Origin: QWPN01 sp044360305 | Lineage (GTDB): Bacteria; Planctomycetota; Planctomycetia; Pirellulales; UBA1268 | Assembly (NCBI GenBank): GCA_044360305.1 | Contig: JBIKKQ010000002.1 | Location: 1 to 63,296, forward strand | Reading direction: 5' to 3' | Length of the DNA stretch: 63,296 bases | Shown: piece after piece, positions 32,949 through 42,161 of the stretch | Position numbering within the stretch: position 1 is the first letter of the stretch | Layout: every line of letters begins with the position of its first letter | The notes under the pieces: generated by a model | Databases searched by the model: none | Told to the model about the DNA's origin: nothing | Seen by the model: only the letters and a program-made list of their open reading frames with translations | Translations under genes and position numbers: made by a program

Positions 32949-35215
32949 ACCTCCCGGCTATGGTCGTCGCCGACGGTGCGGGCCTCGGGCCGCTGCTTGG
33001 CGCCACGTTGACGCAGTTTCAGGGATTCCGCTTCTTCACGACCTCGTGGACGCTGACCGTGTCGGTGGCGCTGGTGGCGCTCACCGCCTGCATCTGCCTG
33101 GTCGCCTGGCGGCGCAGCGGCTACGCCCCCCTCCAGGGGCTGCTCGAACTGCTGCGGTTCGCGATCGTGTCCCTGGTCGCCGTGCTCCTCAACCAGCCGG
33201 AATGGGTGCAGGAATACCGGCCGTCGGAGAAGCCGACGATCGCCGTGCTCCACGACGGCTCGCCGAGCATGGACACCAAGGACGTCGTCCTCAGCGGCAC
33301 CGGTCCGGGGGCCGGCGTCCCGCAGACCCGGCGCGAGGCGGCGGCGCCGCTGATCGCCGACGAGTTTTGGAAGCCGCTCCGGGATCGGTTCAACGTCGAG
33401 GTAGCCGAGTTTTCCCCCTCCACGGCCGCGGGAAGCGACTACGCGGAACCGCTGGGGGCGGCGGTCGAACGGTTCGAGCAACTGCAGGCGATCGTGCTCG
33501 TCGGTGACGGCGACTGGAACAAGGGGACCGCGCCGAGCGACGCGGCCCAGCGGCTTCGGCTGGCAAGCGTACCCGTGCTGACGGTGGCGGTCGGCAGTCC
33601 GACGAAACTGCCCGACGTGGAGCTCAAGAGCCTCGACATCCCCAGCGTCGGCGTGGCCGGCAAGGCGGTGCGGGTTCCGTTCACGATCGAGTCCTCGCTG
33701 CCCGCCGAGCGGACGGTGACCGTCGAACTCAAGCCGAGCAAGGGGCCGGTGCAGCAGAAGCAGGTCCGGCTGCCGCCCCTGTCCACCACGAACGACTCGA
33801 TTTTCTGGACGCCCGACGGCGTCGGCGAATTCACGGTGACGGTCTCGGTGCCGGCGCAGGAGGGGGAATTGCTTCCCGACAACAACCGGCTGTCGGCGCC
33901 GATCACGATCCGCAAGGAGCAGCTCCAGGTGCTCGTGGTGGAAAGCCTCCCGCGCTGGGAATACCGCTACCTGCGAAACGCCCTGTCGCGCGATCCCGGC
34001 GTCAACGTCTCCTGCCTGCTGTTTCAGCCCGGCCTCAGCCGGCGCGGCGGTGGCAACAAGGACTACATCCAGAAGTTTCCCGCCAAGCTGGAGGAACTGT
34101 CCAAGTACGACGTCGTGTTTCTCGGCGACGTCGGCGTCAACTCCAACCAGCTGTCCGAATCGGACTGCCGGCTGCTCAAGGGGCTCGTCGAGTATCAAGC
34201 CAGCGGGCTCGTCTTCATTCCCGGCTGGCTCGGCGAACAGGCCTCGTTGGTGGGCACGCCGCTGGAGGATCTCTGTCCCGTGGTCATCGACCCGGTCCGG
34301 CGCGAGGGCTTCTCGACCGAGGCGCCGCGGAAGCTGGTGCTCACGGAAGCCGGCCGCAAGAGCCTGCTGACGAAGCTCGCCGACAGCGGCAACGAAAACC
34401 TGGCCGTCTGGGACAGCCTGCCCGGCGTCCAGTGGTACGGTCCCGTGGTCCGCGCCAAGGCGGGCACGGAGGTGCTGGCGGTGCACGAGGACGCGACCAA
34501 CGAGTACGGCCGCATCCCCCTGTTGATCACCCGTCCCTACGGTGCCGGAAAGGTGCTGTACATGGCCACCGATGGCGCCTGGCGCTGGCGGAAGGGAGTC
34601 GAGGACAAGTACCACTATCGGTTCTGGAGCCAGGTGGTCCGCTGGATGGCCTATCGGCGCAACATGGCCAAGGGAGAGCGGATGGGGCTGTCGTTCGCTC
34701 CGGAGCAGCCGCAACTCGGCCAGTCGGTGGCGCTCGACGCCCGGGTCTCCCAGGCCAACGGCGAGCCGCTCAGCCGGGGCGAGGTGGCGGCCCGGATCAC
34801 GTCGCCGTCAGGCGTGGTGGAGACGGTTCGCTTCGCGCCCCCGGCGGGCGACACGGGCTGGGGTGTGTTCGCCTCCGCCTACACGCCCCGCGAGCCCGGC
34901 AAGCACGAGGTGTTGCTGCAGTGCAAGGAGACGGGCGACCGGCTCGAGGCCTCGTTCTTCGTGCAGGGGACGACGGCCGAGGGGATCGGCCGGGCCGCGC
35001 GGCCCAACGTCCTCGCCGAAATCGCCCAGGTCACCAAGGGAAAGGTCGTTCCCCCTGAGGAGGTGGCCTCGATCATCGAATCCCTCGCCAAACTTCCCGA
35101 GCCGCCGCCGCGGGTGCGTCGGCTGCAGTTGTGGTGCCACCCCGTGGTCGCCATCTCGTTGGTGGGATTGCTGGGATTGTTCTGGGTGCTGCGCAAGCAG
35201 CAGGGCCTGATCTGA
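32945..35215 (+). CDS. Large membrane protein with vWA-like and GATase1-like domains
   Basis: A 756-residue protein. Two membrane helices (about 30-55 and 65-85) are followed by a vWA-like domain with D-G-S-P-S-M near residue 103, a beta-sandwich-like stretch, and a class I glutamine-amidotransferase-like region (V-L-V-V-E-S-L-P-R-W-E-Y-R-Y-L-R, about 320-345, onward) that lacks an obvious catalytic Cys. A last helix (V-V-A-I-S-L-V-G-L-L-G-L-F-W-V) lies at the C-terminus. This arrangement, vWA plus inactive amidotransferase fold, is common downstream of MoxR/DUF58/BatA in planctomycetes. The gene starts inside the stop of the previous one. Confidence 0.85.
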   Translation: MNLPAMVVADGAGLGPLLGATLTQFQGFRFFTTSWTLTVSVALVALTACICLVAWRRSGYAPLQGLLELLRFAIVSLVAVLLNQPEWVQEYRPSEKPTIAVLHDGSPSMDTKDVVLSGTGPGAGVPQTRREAAAPLIADEFWKPLRDRFNVEVAEFSPSTAAGSDYAEPLGAAVERFEQLQAIVLVGDGDWNKGTAPSDAAQRLRLASVPVLTVAVGSPTKLPDVELKSLDIPSVGVAGKAVRVPFTIESSLPAERTVTVELKPSKGPVQQKQVRLPPLSTTNDSIFWTPDGVGEFTVTVSVPAQEGELLPDNNRLSAPITIRKEQLQVLVVESLPRWEYRYLRNALSRDPGVNVSCLLFQPGLSRRGGGNKDYIQKFPAKLEELSKYDVVFLGDVGVNSNQLSESDCRLLKGLVEYQASGLVFIPGWLGEQASLVGTPLEDLCPVVIDPVRREGFSTEAPRKLVLTEAGRKSLLTKLADSGNENLAVWDSLPGVQWYGPVVRAKAGTEVLAVHEDATNEYGRIPLLITRPYGAGKVLYMATDGAWRWRKGVEDKYHYRFWSQVVRWMAYRRNMAKGERMGLSFAPEQPQLGQSVALDARVSQANGEPLSRGEVAARITSPSGVVETVRFAPPAGDTGWGVFASAYTPREPGKHEVLLQCKETGDRLEASFFVQGTTAEGIGRAARPNVLAEIAQVTKGKVVPPEEVASIIESLAKLPEPPPRVRRLQLWCHPVVAISLVGLLGLFWVLRKQQGLI

Positions 35216-35258
35216 ACGCCAAGTTACGTCTCATCGTGGGCAGCAAGGAGTAATCGTC

Positions 35259-38200
35259 ATGAGCACCGTTGAACCGTCGATCGGCCAGGGTGGACGCGGC
35301 ATCATCCTCCCGGCGGACCTCGAAGGGCGGCTGTATGCGTTTCGCGGCCTTGTCTGGCGGATCAAGGTCGCCGAGGCGGTGTGCGGGGCGCTGTTCGGCC
35401 TGATGCTCGCCTACCTGCTCCAGTTCGGCCTCGACCGGGTGATGGAGACGCCGCAGTGGGTGCGGCTCGCCCTGTTCGCCGGTTCGATCATCGGCTGCGC
35501 GGTGGTGCCGCTGGCGGTGCATCGCTGGATCTGGAACCACCGGCGGCTCGACCAGGTGGCCCGGCTGATCGCCCGCCGGTTCCCCAGCATGGGCGACCAG
35601 CTGCTCGGCATCATCGAGATCGTGCGCGAGTTCGCCGCCGGACCCAACGGGGGCGAGCAGGGTCGGTCGCGGGCGCTGTGCGAGGCGGCGATCGGCCAGG
35701 TGGCGACCCAGTCGGTGCGGTATGACTTCAGCCAGGCGGTGCCCCACGCCCGACACCGGCTGTGGGCGATGATCGCCGCCGTTCCGGTGGTGGTGGCCCT
35801 GGCCGCGGCGGTGCTGGCGCCGGCGGCTGCCGCCAACGCATGGGCGCGATTGCTGGCGCCGTGGAAGGCCGTGGAGCGGTTCACGTTCACGCGGGTCGAG
35901 AAGCTGCCGCAGGAGCTGGTGGTGCCGATCGGCGAGCCGGCGCCGCTGACCGTGGGCCTCGCCGCCGATACGCAGTGGAAGCCCGACGGAGCGATCGCCC
36001 GGGTCGGCCGGCAGCGGCCGCTCACCGCCCAGCGCGGCGAGGAGGGGTATGCCTTCACGCTGCCGCCGCAGCTTGACGGTTCGACGCTCTCGCTGGCCGT
36101 GGGGGATGCCCGCGGCCGGACGAAGATCGTGCCGATGCTCCGGCCGGAGATCGAGACGGTGGTGGCCGAGGTGAAGCTGCCGGAGTACCTGAAGCGTGGC
36201 GACACGCTGCGGCAGGACGTCCGCGGCGGCTCGCTGTCGCCGGTCAAGGGGAGCACGGTGACGCTGGCGGCGACGGCGACCCGGGATCTGGCGACGGCGA
36301 CGGTGGACGGCGTGGAGGTGACGCCCGAGGGGGCGACGATCCGCACCGGGCAGATCGCGACCAAGGGCGAATCCCGGGTGTCGCTCGAGTGGCAGGACAG
36401 GCATGGCCTGCAGGGGGCGAAGCCGCTGGTGCTCAACGTGTCGCCGCGGAACGACGACGCCCCGACGGTGACGACGCTGGACGTTCCCGCCAACCGGGAA
36501 TTCCTGCTCACCAGCGACACGCTGCGGTTCAAGATCGCCGTCCGCGACGATTTCGGCATCCGGCGCGTGGGCATCGAGTGGGAGGGGCAGGCGGACGAGG
36601 GGACGGCTCCCGACAAGGGGGACCGGCTGCTGCAGAACGGCGGTCCGTTGGTGGACGCGATCAACGACGTGGCGGCCACGTTCTGCCCTGACGCGCTCGG
36701 CGTGCGGCCGCAGCCGCTCGTGCTCCGCGCGTTCGCGGAGGACTATCTGCCGGGCCGGGGCCGCGTCTATTCGCCGCCGATGCTCGTCTACGTGGTGGAC
36801 AAGGCCGAGCATGCGTTGCTGATGAACGAGCGGCTGAACCGGCTGCGTCGGGACATCACCGAGGTCAAGGACAAGGAGCAGAAGCTGTTTCTGGACAACG
36901 TCGACCTGCGGCTCAAGCCCGCGGACAGCCTGCTGACGCCCGAGGGACGGCAGGAACTCGAGGCGCACGCCCGGGCCGAGGACGAGCAGGCCGAGCGGCT
37001 GCAGGCCGCCGTCGAGAAGGGTGCGGATCTGGTCCGCGAGGCTGGAAAGAACTCGGAGTTCGATCCCGCCACCCTGCAGAAGCTGGCGGACGACCTGAAG
37101 ACGCTGAGTGACCTGAGCGAGAACAAGATGCCGAGCGTGAAGGACCTGCTGATGCAGGCCGCCAAGGCGAAGCAGCCCACTGCAGCCGGCAAGCCGAGTG
37201 CCGATCAACTCGCCGGCAAACCCAGCGAGGGCAAGCCTGGCGAGGGCAAGCCTGGCGAGGGTCAGCCTGGCGAAGGTGAACCGGGTGAGGGTCAGCCCGG
37301 CGAAGGCAAGCCCGGCGAAGGCAAGCCGGGTCAGGGCAAACCTGGCCAGGGCAAGCCCGGTCAAGGCAAGCCGGGTGACAACCAACAGGCAAATGAAGGC
37401 GGACAAGAAGAAGGCAAGGATCCCGCCGATGAGAGCGGCAAGACTCCGGGCGAGGATGGCAAGGATCAGGTCGATGCCGTCGCCAAGAAGGGCGGCGGCA
37501 AGCCCGGTGAACAGGGTGAGCCCAGCCCCCAGGGTCCCAAGGTCGGCAATGACAGGAACGAGCAGGGTGGTGGCGAGGGTGGCAAGCCGGGCAAGCCGGC
37601 GGACACCGTCGCACCGAGCGTCGTGGACAACGAGTCCAGCCAGCAGCCGAAGGATCCCAACCAGAAGGGGAGCGACGGCGGCGGCGGCAAGGCTCCGCCC
37701 CCGCGGCTTGGCCTGCCGAAGACCGCGGCCGGCGTGGCGCCGCCCAAGGACGGTGACGGTGGTGGCGGCGGTGGCGGCGGTGGCGAGGAGGAGGAAGAGC
37801 CGCCGGCTGACGAGGCGCTCGCCGACGCGATCGAGGCCCAGAGGAAACTGCTCGAGGAATTCGCCAAGGTCGCCGACGACCTGGCGAAGGTGATGGCCAA
37901 CCTCGAGGGAAGCACGTTCGTCAAGCGGCTCAAGCTGCTGTCGCGGCGCGAGCTGGCGATCGCCGGCGGCCTCGCCGCGATCAAGCCGGCCGGTTTCGGC
38001 AAGGGGGGCAGCCACCCCGCGGACGTCGCGAAGCACGTGCGCGAGGTCGCCGAGGCCCATGGCCGCGAGACGATGACGCTGTCGAACATCATGGACGACA
38101 TGCAGGCCTACTTCGATCGTCGGCAGTTGCCGGCGTTTCGCTCGGTGCTCGAGGAGATGAAGGGCCTCGACGCGCTCGGCGGCCTGCGGGCGCTCACCGA

Positions 38201-38999
38201 CGACATCAAGAAGGAGCCGGGCATGTCGCTGGCTCAGGCGGAGTTCTGGTCCGACACGTTCGACCGGCTCGCCGACGACCTCGTGCCGCCGCCGGAGGGT
38301 GGTGGCGGCGGCGGCGGTGGCGGTGGCGGCGGTGGCGAAGCGCCCCCCAGCGTCCCTCCCGATGTCGTGCTGGAGACGATGCGAATCCTCGAGGCCGAGG
38401 TGAACCTGCGCGAGGAGACCCGGGTCGCGGAGCAGAACCGCAAGGAGGTCGCCGCGGAGGAATTCGCGGCCACCGGCAAGAAGCTCGGCAAGGCCCAGGA
38501 CGCCCTCGCCGATCGCGTGGTGCGGATGGTCGATCGGCTGCTCGAGGAGGAGAACGGCGAGCAGGCATTCGGCCGTGAGATCCAACTCTTCGAGAAGGTG
38601 GAGGAGGTCATGGCCGAGGTGGCCGACATCCTCCGGCGGCCCGACACCGGCAAGGAGGCCATCGCCGCCGAGACGGAGGTGATCGAGCTGCTCCTCGAGG
38701 CCCAGACGCCGAGTGGTGGCGGCGGTGGTGGTGGTGGCGGCGGCGGCGGTGGTGGTTCCCCAAGTGGCGGCGCAGGCGGCGGCAACGGCGGTACCACGCC
38801 GGGCAGCGGCGGCACCGGCACGACCAGCGCCCTCGCCGAGATCCTCCGCGGTTCCGGCAACAAGACGAAGGGGGGCAGTGGCAACCAGAGCGAAGGAGGC
38901 AAGGAGGCTGCGACCGGTACCGCCGGCCGTGACCTGCCGGCCGAGTATCGCGACGGGCTCGACCAGTACTTCAACGAACTGGAGAGGCAGCGCCGATGA
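35259..38999 (+). CDS. 1246-residue membrane protein with coiled coils and low-complexity segments
   Basis: Two or three membrane helices lie near the N-terminus (about 35-55, 65-85, 165-190); this part resembles DUF4175-type proteins. An extracellular beta-rich region follows (about 200-510), then helical coiled coil (about 515-640), a Gly/Pro/Lys/Glu low-complexity block (about 650-860) that includes eleven pentapeptide repeats G-K-P-G-E (at 653-707), more coiled coil with poly-Gly runs (near 1011-1026 and 1152-1167), and a helical C-terminus. It is likely a structural scaffold spanning the inner membrane and periplasm. The large antisense frame over this gene is a shadow. Next gene overlaps by four bases. 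Confidence 0.85.
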   Translation: MSTVEPSIGQGGRGIILPADLEGRLYAFRGLVWRIKVAEAVCGALFGLMLAYLLQFGLDRVMETPQWVRLALFAGSIIGCAVVPLAVHRWIWNHRRLDQVARLIARRFPSMGDQLLGIIEIVREFAAGPNGGEQGRSRALCEAAIGQVATQSVRYDFSQAVPHARHRLWAMIAAVPVVVALAAAVLAPAAAANAWARLLAPWKAVERFTFTRVEKLPQELVVPIGEPAPLTVGLAADTQWKPDGAIARVGRQRPLTAQRGEEGYAFTLPPQLDGSTLSLAVGDARGRTKIVPMLRPEIETVVAEVKLPEYLKRGDTLRQDVRGGSLSPVKGSTVTLAATATRDLATATVDGVEVTPEGATIRTGQIATKGESRVSLEWQDRHGLQGAKPLVLNVSPRNDDAPTVTTLDVPANREFLLTSDTLRFKIAVRDDFGIRRVGIEWEGQADEGTAPDKGDRLLQNGGPLVDAINDVAATFCPDALGVRPQPLVLRAFAEDYLPGRGRVYSPPMLVYVVDKAEHALLMNERLNRLRRDITEVKDKEQKLFLDNVDLRLKPADSLLTPEGRQELEAHARAEDEQAERLQAAVEKGADLVREAGKNSEFDPATLQKLADDLKTLSDLSENKMPSVKDLLMQAAKAKQPTAAGKPSADQLAGKPSEGKPGEGKPGEGQPGEGEPGEGQPGEGKPGEGKPGQGKPGQGKPGQGKPGDNQQANEGGQEEGKDPADESGKTPGEDGKDQVDAVAKKGGGKPGEQGEPSPQGPKVGNDRNEQGGGEGGKPGKPADTVAPSVVDNESSQQPKDPNQKGSDGGGGKAPPPRLGLPKTAAGVAPPKDGDGGGGGGGGGEEEEEPPADEALADAIEAQRKLLEEFAKVADDLAKVMANLEGSTFVKRLKLLSRRELAIAGGLAAIKPAGFGKGGSHPADVAKHVREVAEAHGRETMTLSNIMDDMQAYFDRRQLPAFRSVLEEMKGLDALGGLRALTDDIKKEPGMSLAQAEFWSDTFDRLADDLVPPPEGGGGGGGGGGGGGEAPPSVPPDVVLETMRILEAEVNLREETRVAEQNRKEVAAEEFAATGKKLGKAQDALADRVVRMVDRLLEEENGEQAFGREIQLFEKVEEVMAEVADILRRPDTGKEAIAAETEVIELLLEAQTPSGGGGGGGGGGGGGGSPSGGAGGGNGGTTPGSGGTGTTSALAEILRGSGNKTKGGSGNQSEGGKEAATGTAGRDLPAEYRDGLDQYFNELERQRR
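37215..37379 (+). repeat. 15-bp in-frame tandem repeat, 11 units
   Basis: Eleven degenerate 15-bp units inside the 1246-residue gene encode G-K-P-S-E, then G-(K/Q/E)-P-G-(E/Q/D) ten times. The units vary at third codon positions, indicating an old array that may still change length by slippage. Confidence 0.9.
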
Positions 39000-40078
39000 A
39001 CGGAAGCATGCGATCAGCCCGCTACCATTGGGCTTGGCTCACGATCACGTTGACCGTGGTCGCCGCCGGTTTCGGGGCGGCGACCACTGAGGCTCAGGTC
39101 GTGGTCATCGGACAGATGCGTTTTGGCGATGGAGCCGTAATGGGCTTTCCGCGGTCAGCGCGGCCGGTGGACGAGGGGAGCGGCCTGATTGCCGGCGACG
39201 ACTTTCGCCGCATCGGCGATCCGTGGTGGGACGACGTGGCCCGGGACGACGGCGGTGACGCCCTGCCCGCGGTGAAGCAAAGGCCTGCCGAGCCGGTGCC
39301 CGTGCCGCCGGTCGCGTTGAATCCCGACGGCTCCGAGAAGCTGCTCGACGCGGCCACGTTGTCGCGCGAGCAGCGGGAGTCGCTTTTTACGGAGTCGGCC
39401 CGGCTGGCGGCGATTACCGGGATGATGTCGCTGCGCCGCGAGCTTACGGCCGTGCGTCACGTCCGTCCGGCGCTCGACGAGCAGCAGCGGTCGTTCGTGC
39501 TCGCCGCCGGGCGGAAGGCCCTGCGCGAGAGGCTCTCGGCGCTCGCCGAGAAGCCGCTGACGCGATGGAAGAAGGAGCAGAAGCGGTCCCTCGAGGACAC
39601 GATCCGCGAGGCACTGGCCGCCTCGCTCGCCGCCAACGAATCGGACGCAGCCCGAGACGCGTATGTCGCCGAGGTGGCCCGGCGTGACGAGCGTCGGAAG
39701 CGGGCCGCGGTGGACGTGGTCGTGGCCGAGATCGACCGTGACGCCCGGCTCAGCATCGCTGAGCGGACGCGGCTCACCGACGGGCTCGTCGAGTCGTATC
39801 GGGAGTCATGGCGGGGCCTGACCGAGGCGTTCGCCGGCGACCAGGCGTTTGCCGTCGGCATGCCGTTGCCCAACGGTCTCGATCGAAGCGTGGAACGCCT
39901 TCTCGGCAAGCAACGGGCCGGTGAGTGGCAGGCCCGCCGCCAGACGGCCTTGCAGGAAGTCGGCATGCAGGTGGGACATGCCCAGATGCACCAAATCCGC
40001 GCCGGTGGTCGGGCGATTCTTGTGCGACCCAATGGCCCGGCCCTGCCGCAGGCGGACGTCGAGGCCGAGGCAAACTGA
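38996..40078 (+). CDS. Exported Spy/CpxP-like protein A1
   Basis: A 360-residue exported protein: a signal peptide (I-T-L-T-V-V-A-A-G-F-G-A-A-T-T-E-A), a short Gly/Pro-rich stretch, then all-helical sequence with motifs like A-T-L-S-R-E-Q-R-E-S-L and A-R-L-S-I-A-E-R-T-R-L, close to the LTxxQ pattern of Spy/CpxP periplasmic proteins. The block V-V-V-A-E-I-D-R-D-A-R-L-S and E-S-Y-R-E-S-W matches V-L-V-A-D-I-D-R-V-L-D-L-S and E-S-Q-W-Q-E-G-W in the protein at 42162, so the two are paralogues (A1, A2). No enzymatic motif is seen. It starts within the stop of the scaffold gene. Confidence 0.75.
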   Translation: MNGSMRSARYHWAWLTITLTVVAAGFGAATTEAQVVVIGQMRFGDGAVMGFPRSARPVDEGSGLIAGDDFRRIGDPWWDDVARDDGGDALPAVKQRPAEPVPVPPVALNPDGSEKLLDAATLSREQRESLFTESARLAAITGMMSLRRELTAVRHVRPALDEQQRSFVLAAGRKALRERLSALAEKPLTRWKKEQKRSLEDTIREALAASLAANESDAARDAYVAEVARRDERRKRAAVDVVVAEIDRDARLSIAERTRLTDGLVESYRESWRGLTEAFAGDQAFAVGMPLPNGLDRSVERLLGKQRAGEWQARRQTALQEVGMQVGHAQMHQIRAGGRAILVRPNGPALPQADVEAEAN

Positions 40079-40085
40079 GGCTGCC

Positions 40086-41015
40086 ATGCTGACCGCGATC
40101 CATGCCGGGTCCGGGAGCCGACGACCTCGGGCCGGCGCGATCCTGCTCGCGGTTCTCGCCGCCGCCGGTGGCGTTCGCTGCAGCGGCCAGGATCAGGTTC
40201 AACTGCTCCAATTCGGTGGCGGCCAGGGGGCATTCGACCTCGGCGCCCAATTCGATCAGGCCGTGTTCGGCGGCGTCGCGAATCCCGGTCGTCCGGCCGA
40301 CGGCGACACGGCGGACCGGCTGAAGCGGGTCCGCGCGGCGGGCGAGGACCGGATCGAGCAGATCCACCGGGTCGTGAACCTGTCCGCCGAGCAACGCGCG
40401 AAACTCCGCGTGGCGATGGAGGCGGACGTGGGCCGGCTCGCCGAGGAGATCGACGGCATCCGGGCCGGCTACGAAGGGCAAAAACTCGCGGTGAACCCCG
40501 ACGGGACGGGGCAGGAGAAACTGCAGGAGCGGATGCAGCAGATGCAGAACGACATCGCGGCGTGCCAGCGGATGATCGCGGCCACGTTCGGACCGGCGGC
40601 CCTGCTCTCCAAGGTCCTCGGCGACACGCTCGACGAGCGGCAGAACAAGCTCTACGCGGAGGCGCTGGCCATCCGGCGCGGGGGCCTGTGGAAGGCCCTG
40701 ATCGGGGCCGCACTGACGGCGCAGGATGGCGTGCTCGGTCTCACGCAGGGGCAACACGAGGCGGTCGAGGCCCTGCTCATGGCCGACCCGCCGCCGCTCG
40801 TCCTCGAGCGGACCCCGCGGCGCGGGCCCGGCACGACCCTGCCCGCCGTCGGTCTGGTGATGCTGCGGCTCGATCAACTTGGCGACGAGAAGCTGGCCGC
40901 GGTGCTCGATCCGCGGCAGCGGGCCGTGGTCGCGGCGCTGGCGAGACAGCATGGCGAGCCGGCCGAGGTGCAGGCGCAGTTGGTCGCGGCCGGCATCCTG
41001 GAGGAGAGTCCGTGA
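40086..41015 (+). CDS. Exported Spy/CpxP-like protein B1
   Basis: A 309-residue exported helical protein with a signal peptide (A-I-L-L-A-V-L-A-A-A-G-G-V-R-C, a possible lipoprotein Cys) and repeated V-V-N-L-S-A-E-Q-R-A-K-L-type motifs. It is paralogous to the protein at 43130: shared segments are L-L-S-K-V-L-G-D-T-L-D-E-R-Q, the L-G-L-T-Q-G-Q-H-E-A-V-E-A-L-L block and L-D-P-R-Q-R-A-V-V near the C-terminus. It follows A1 by only 7 bases. The pair A1-B1 recurs as A2-B2 after the next gene, so B1 probably pairs with A1. No domain with known chemistry is evident. Confidence 0.75.
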   Translation: MLTAIHAGSGSRRPRAGAILLAVLAAAGGVRCSGQDQVQLLQFGGGQGAFDLGAQFDQAVFGGVANPGRPADGDTADRLKRVRAAGEDRIEQIHRVVNLSAEQRAKLRVAMEADVGRLAEEIDGIRAGYEGQKLAVNPDGTGQEKLQERMQQMQNDIAACQRMIAATFGPAALLSKVLGDTLDERQNKLYAEALAIRRGGLWKALIGAALTAQDGVLGLTQGQHEAVEALLMADPPPLVLERTPRRGPGTTLPAVGLVMLRLDQLGDEKLAAVLDPRQRAVVAALARQHGEPAEVQAQLVAAGILEESP

Positions 41016-41029
41016 ACGAAGGAGAAGCG

Positions 41030-42139
41030 ATGCAAGGGCATGGCAGGCTGGTGGCGATCGTGGCGCTGGTCTTCGGGGTCGTGGCCGGCCATCTGGCCGG
41101 GGCGCAGACGCCGCTTGTCAAGTACGGCGACCCGGTGCCGCGCGACGTGCGCGAGATCTACGACGCAGGGCTCCGCTACCTCCTCAAGACCCAGGCCGAG
41201 GACGGCTCGTGGAAGGACGGCCAGGCGGGTCCGGGCGTGACGGGCATGCCGTTGATGGTGCTCCTCGCCTCGGGCGAGGATCCGAATTACGGCCCCTACC
41301 GCGTCCCCATCCGCAAGGCGCTGCGGAGCATCATCGAGGGCCAGGACCCGAACGTCGGCTACCTCTGCAACGCCAACAACGGCCACGACAGCATGTATCA
41401 GCACGGCTTCGCCATGCTGTCCCTGGCCGAGGCCTACGGCGTGGTGGACGACCGCACGCTGTGGACGGAGCCCGGCGCCAAGGCGGGGGGCAAGGGGGCG
41501 GGGCGGTCGATCGGCAAGGCGCTGGAACTGGCGGTGCGGTGCGCCGTGACCAGCGGCAAGCAGAATCCGACGGGGGGCTGGCGGTACGGCCCGGAGGCGA
41601 AGGACGCCGACACGTCGGTGAGCGGCGCCGTGCTCATGGGGCTGCTCGCGGCCCGGAACTCGGGGATCGAGGTGCCGGACGAGACGATCGACCGGGCGAT
41701 CAAGTACTACGTGACGATGACCTCCGGCAACGGGCAGGTGGGCTATTCGGGGGGCGCCGGCGGCGGCAGCCCCGCGGTGACCTCGATCGGCGTGCTCGTC
41801 TACTCGATCGCCCGCCGGCAGGAACTGCCTCAGTACAAGGCGGCCTCGAAGTATCTCGTCAGCCTGAGCACCGGCGGCGGTGCGGGCATGGGGGGCATGG
41901 GGCACGGCTACCCGGGCTACACCGAGTATTACCAGGCACAGGCCCTGTTCCAGGCCGATGTCGAGGCGTGGCGGAGATGGAACGACGGGCTCGTCAAGCA
42001 GCTCAAGCGGATGCAGCAGAAGGACGGCAGCCTTGCCGGAGGACAGCGGGGTGGCATGATGGGTGGCACGGTGGGCACGTCGCTCTACCTGCTTTCGCTG
42101 GCGGTGAATTTCAAGTTTCTGCCGGTCTACGAGCGCTGA
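41030..42139 (+). CDS. Squalene-cyclase/prenyltransferase-fold exported protein
   Basis: A 369-residue protein with a signal peptide (V-A-I-V-A-L-V-F-G-V-V-A-G-H-L-A-G-A) and alpha/alpha-toroid repeats of the prenyltransferase/squalene-oxidase type: Q-A-E-D-G-S-W-K-D-G, N-P-T-G-G-W-R-Y-G-P-E and Q-Q-K-D-G-S. A D-A-D-T-S-V-S-G motif sits where cyclases carry their DxDD acid, but the full motif is not conserved, so catalysis is doubtful and the fold may serve as a binding surface. I chose the ATG at 41030, which has AAGGAG 5 bases upstream; a GTG at 41012 overlapping the B1 stop is an alternative. It separates the two A-B pairs. Confidence 0.8.
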   Translation: MQGHGRLVAIVALVFGVVAGHLAGAQTPLVKYGDPVPRDVREIYDAGLRYLLKTQAEDGSWKDGQAGPGVTGMPLMVLLASGEDPNYGPYRVPIRKALRSIIEGQDPNVGYLCNANNGHDSMYQHGFAMLSLAEAYGVVDDRTLWTEPGAKAGGKGAGRSIGKALELAVRCAVTSGKQNPTGGWRYGPEAKDADTSVSGAVLMGLLAARNSGIEVPDETIDRAIKYYVTMTSGNGQVGYSGGAGGGSPAVTSIGVLVYSIARRQELPQYKAASKYLVSLSTGGGAGMGGMGHGYPGYTEYYQAQALFQADVEAWRRWNDGLVKQLKRMQQKDGSLAGGQRGGMMGGTVGTSLYLLSLAVNFKFLPVYER

Positions 42140-42161
42140 CGCGCATCCCGGGAGCCGCCTC

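Noticed and set aside
35073..38585. A 1170-codon open frame on the minus strand
   Set aside because: Antisense shadow of the vWA and scaffold genes, with compositional bias typical of GC-rich antisense frames.
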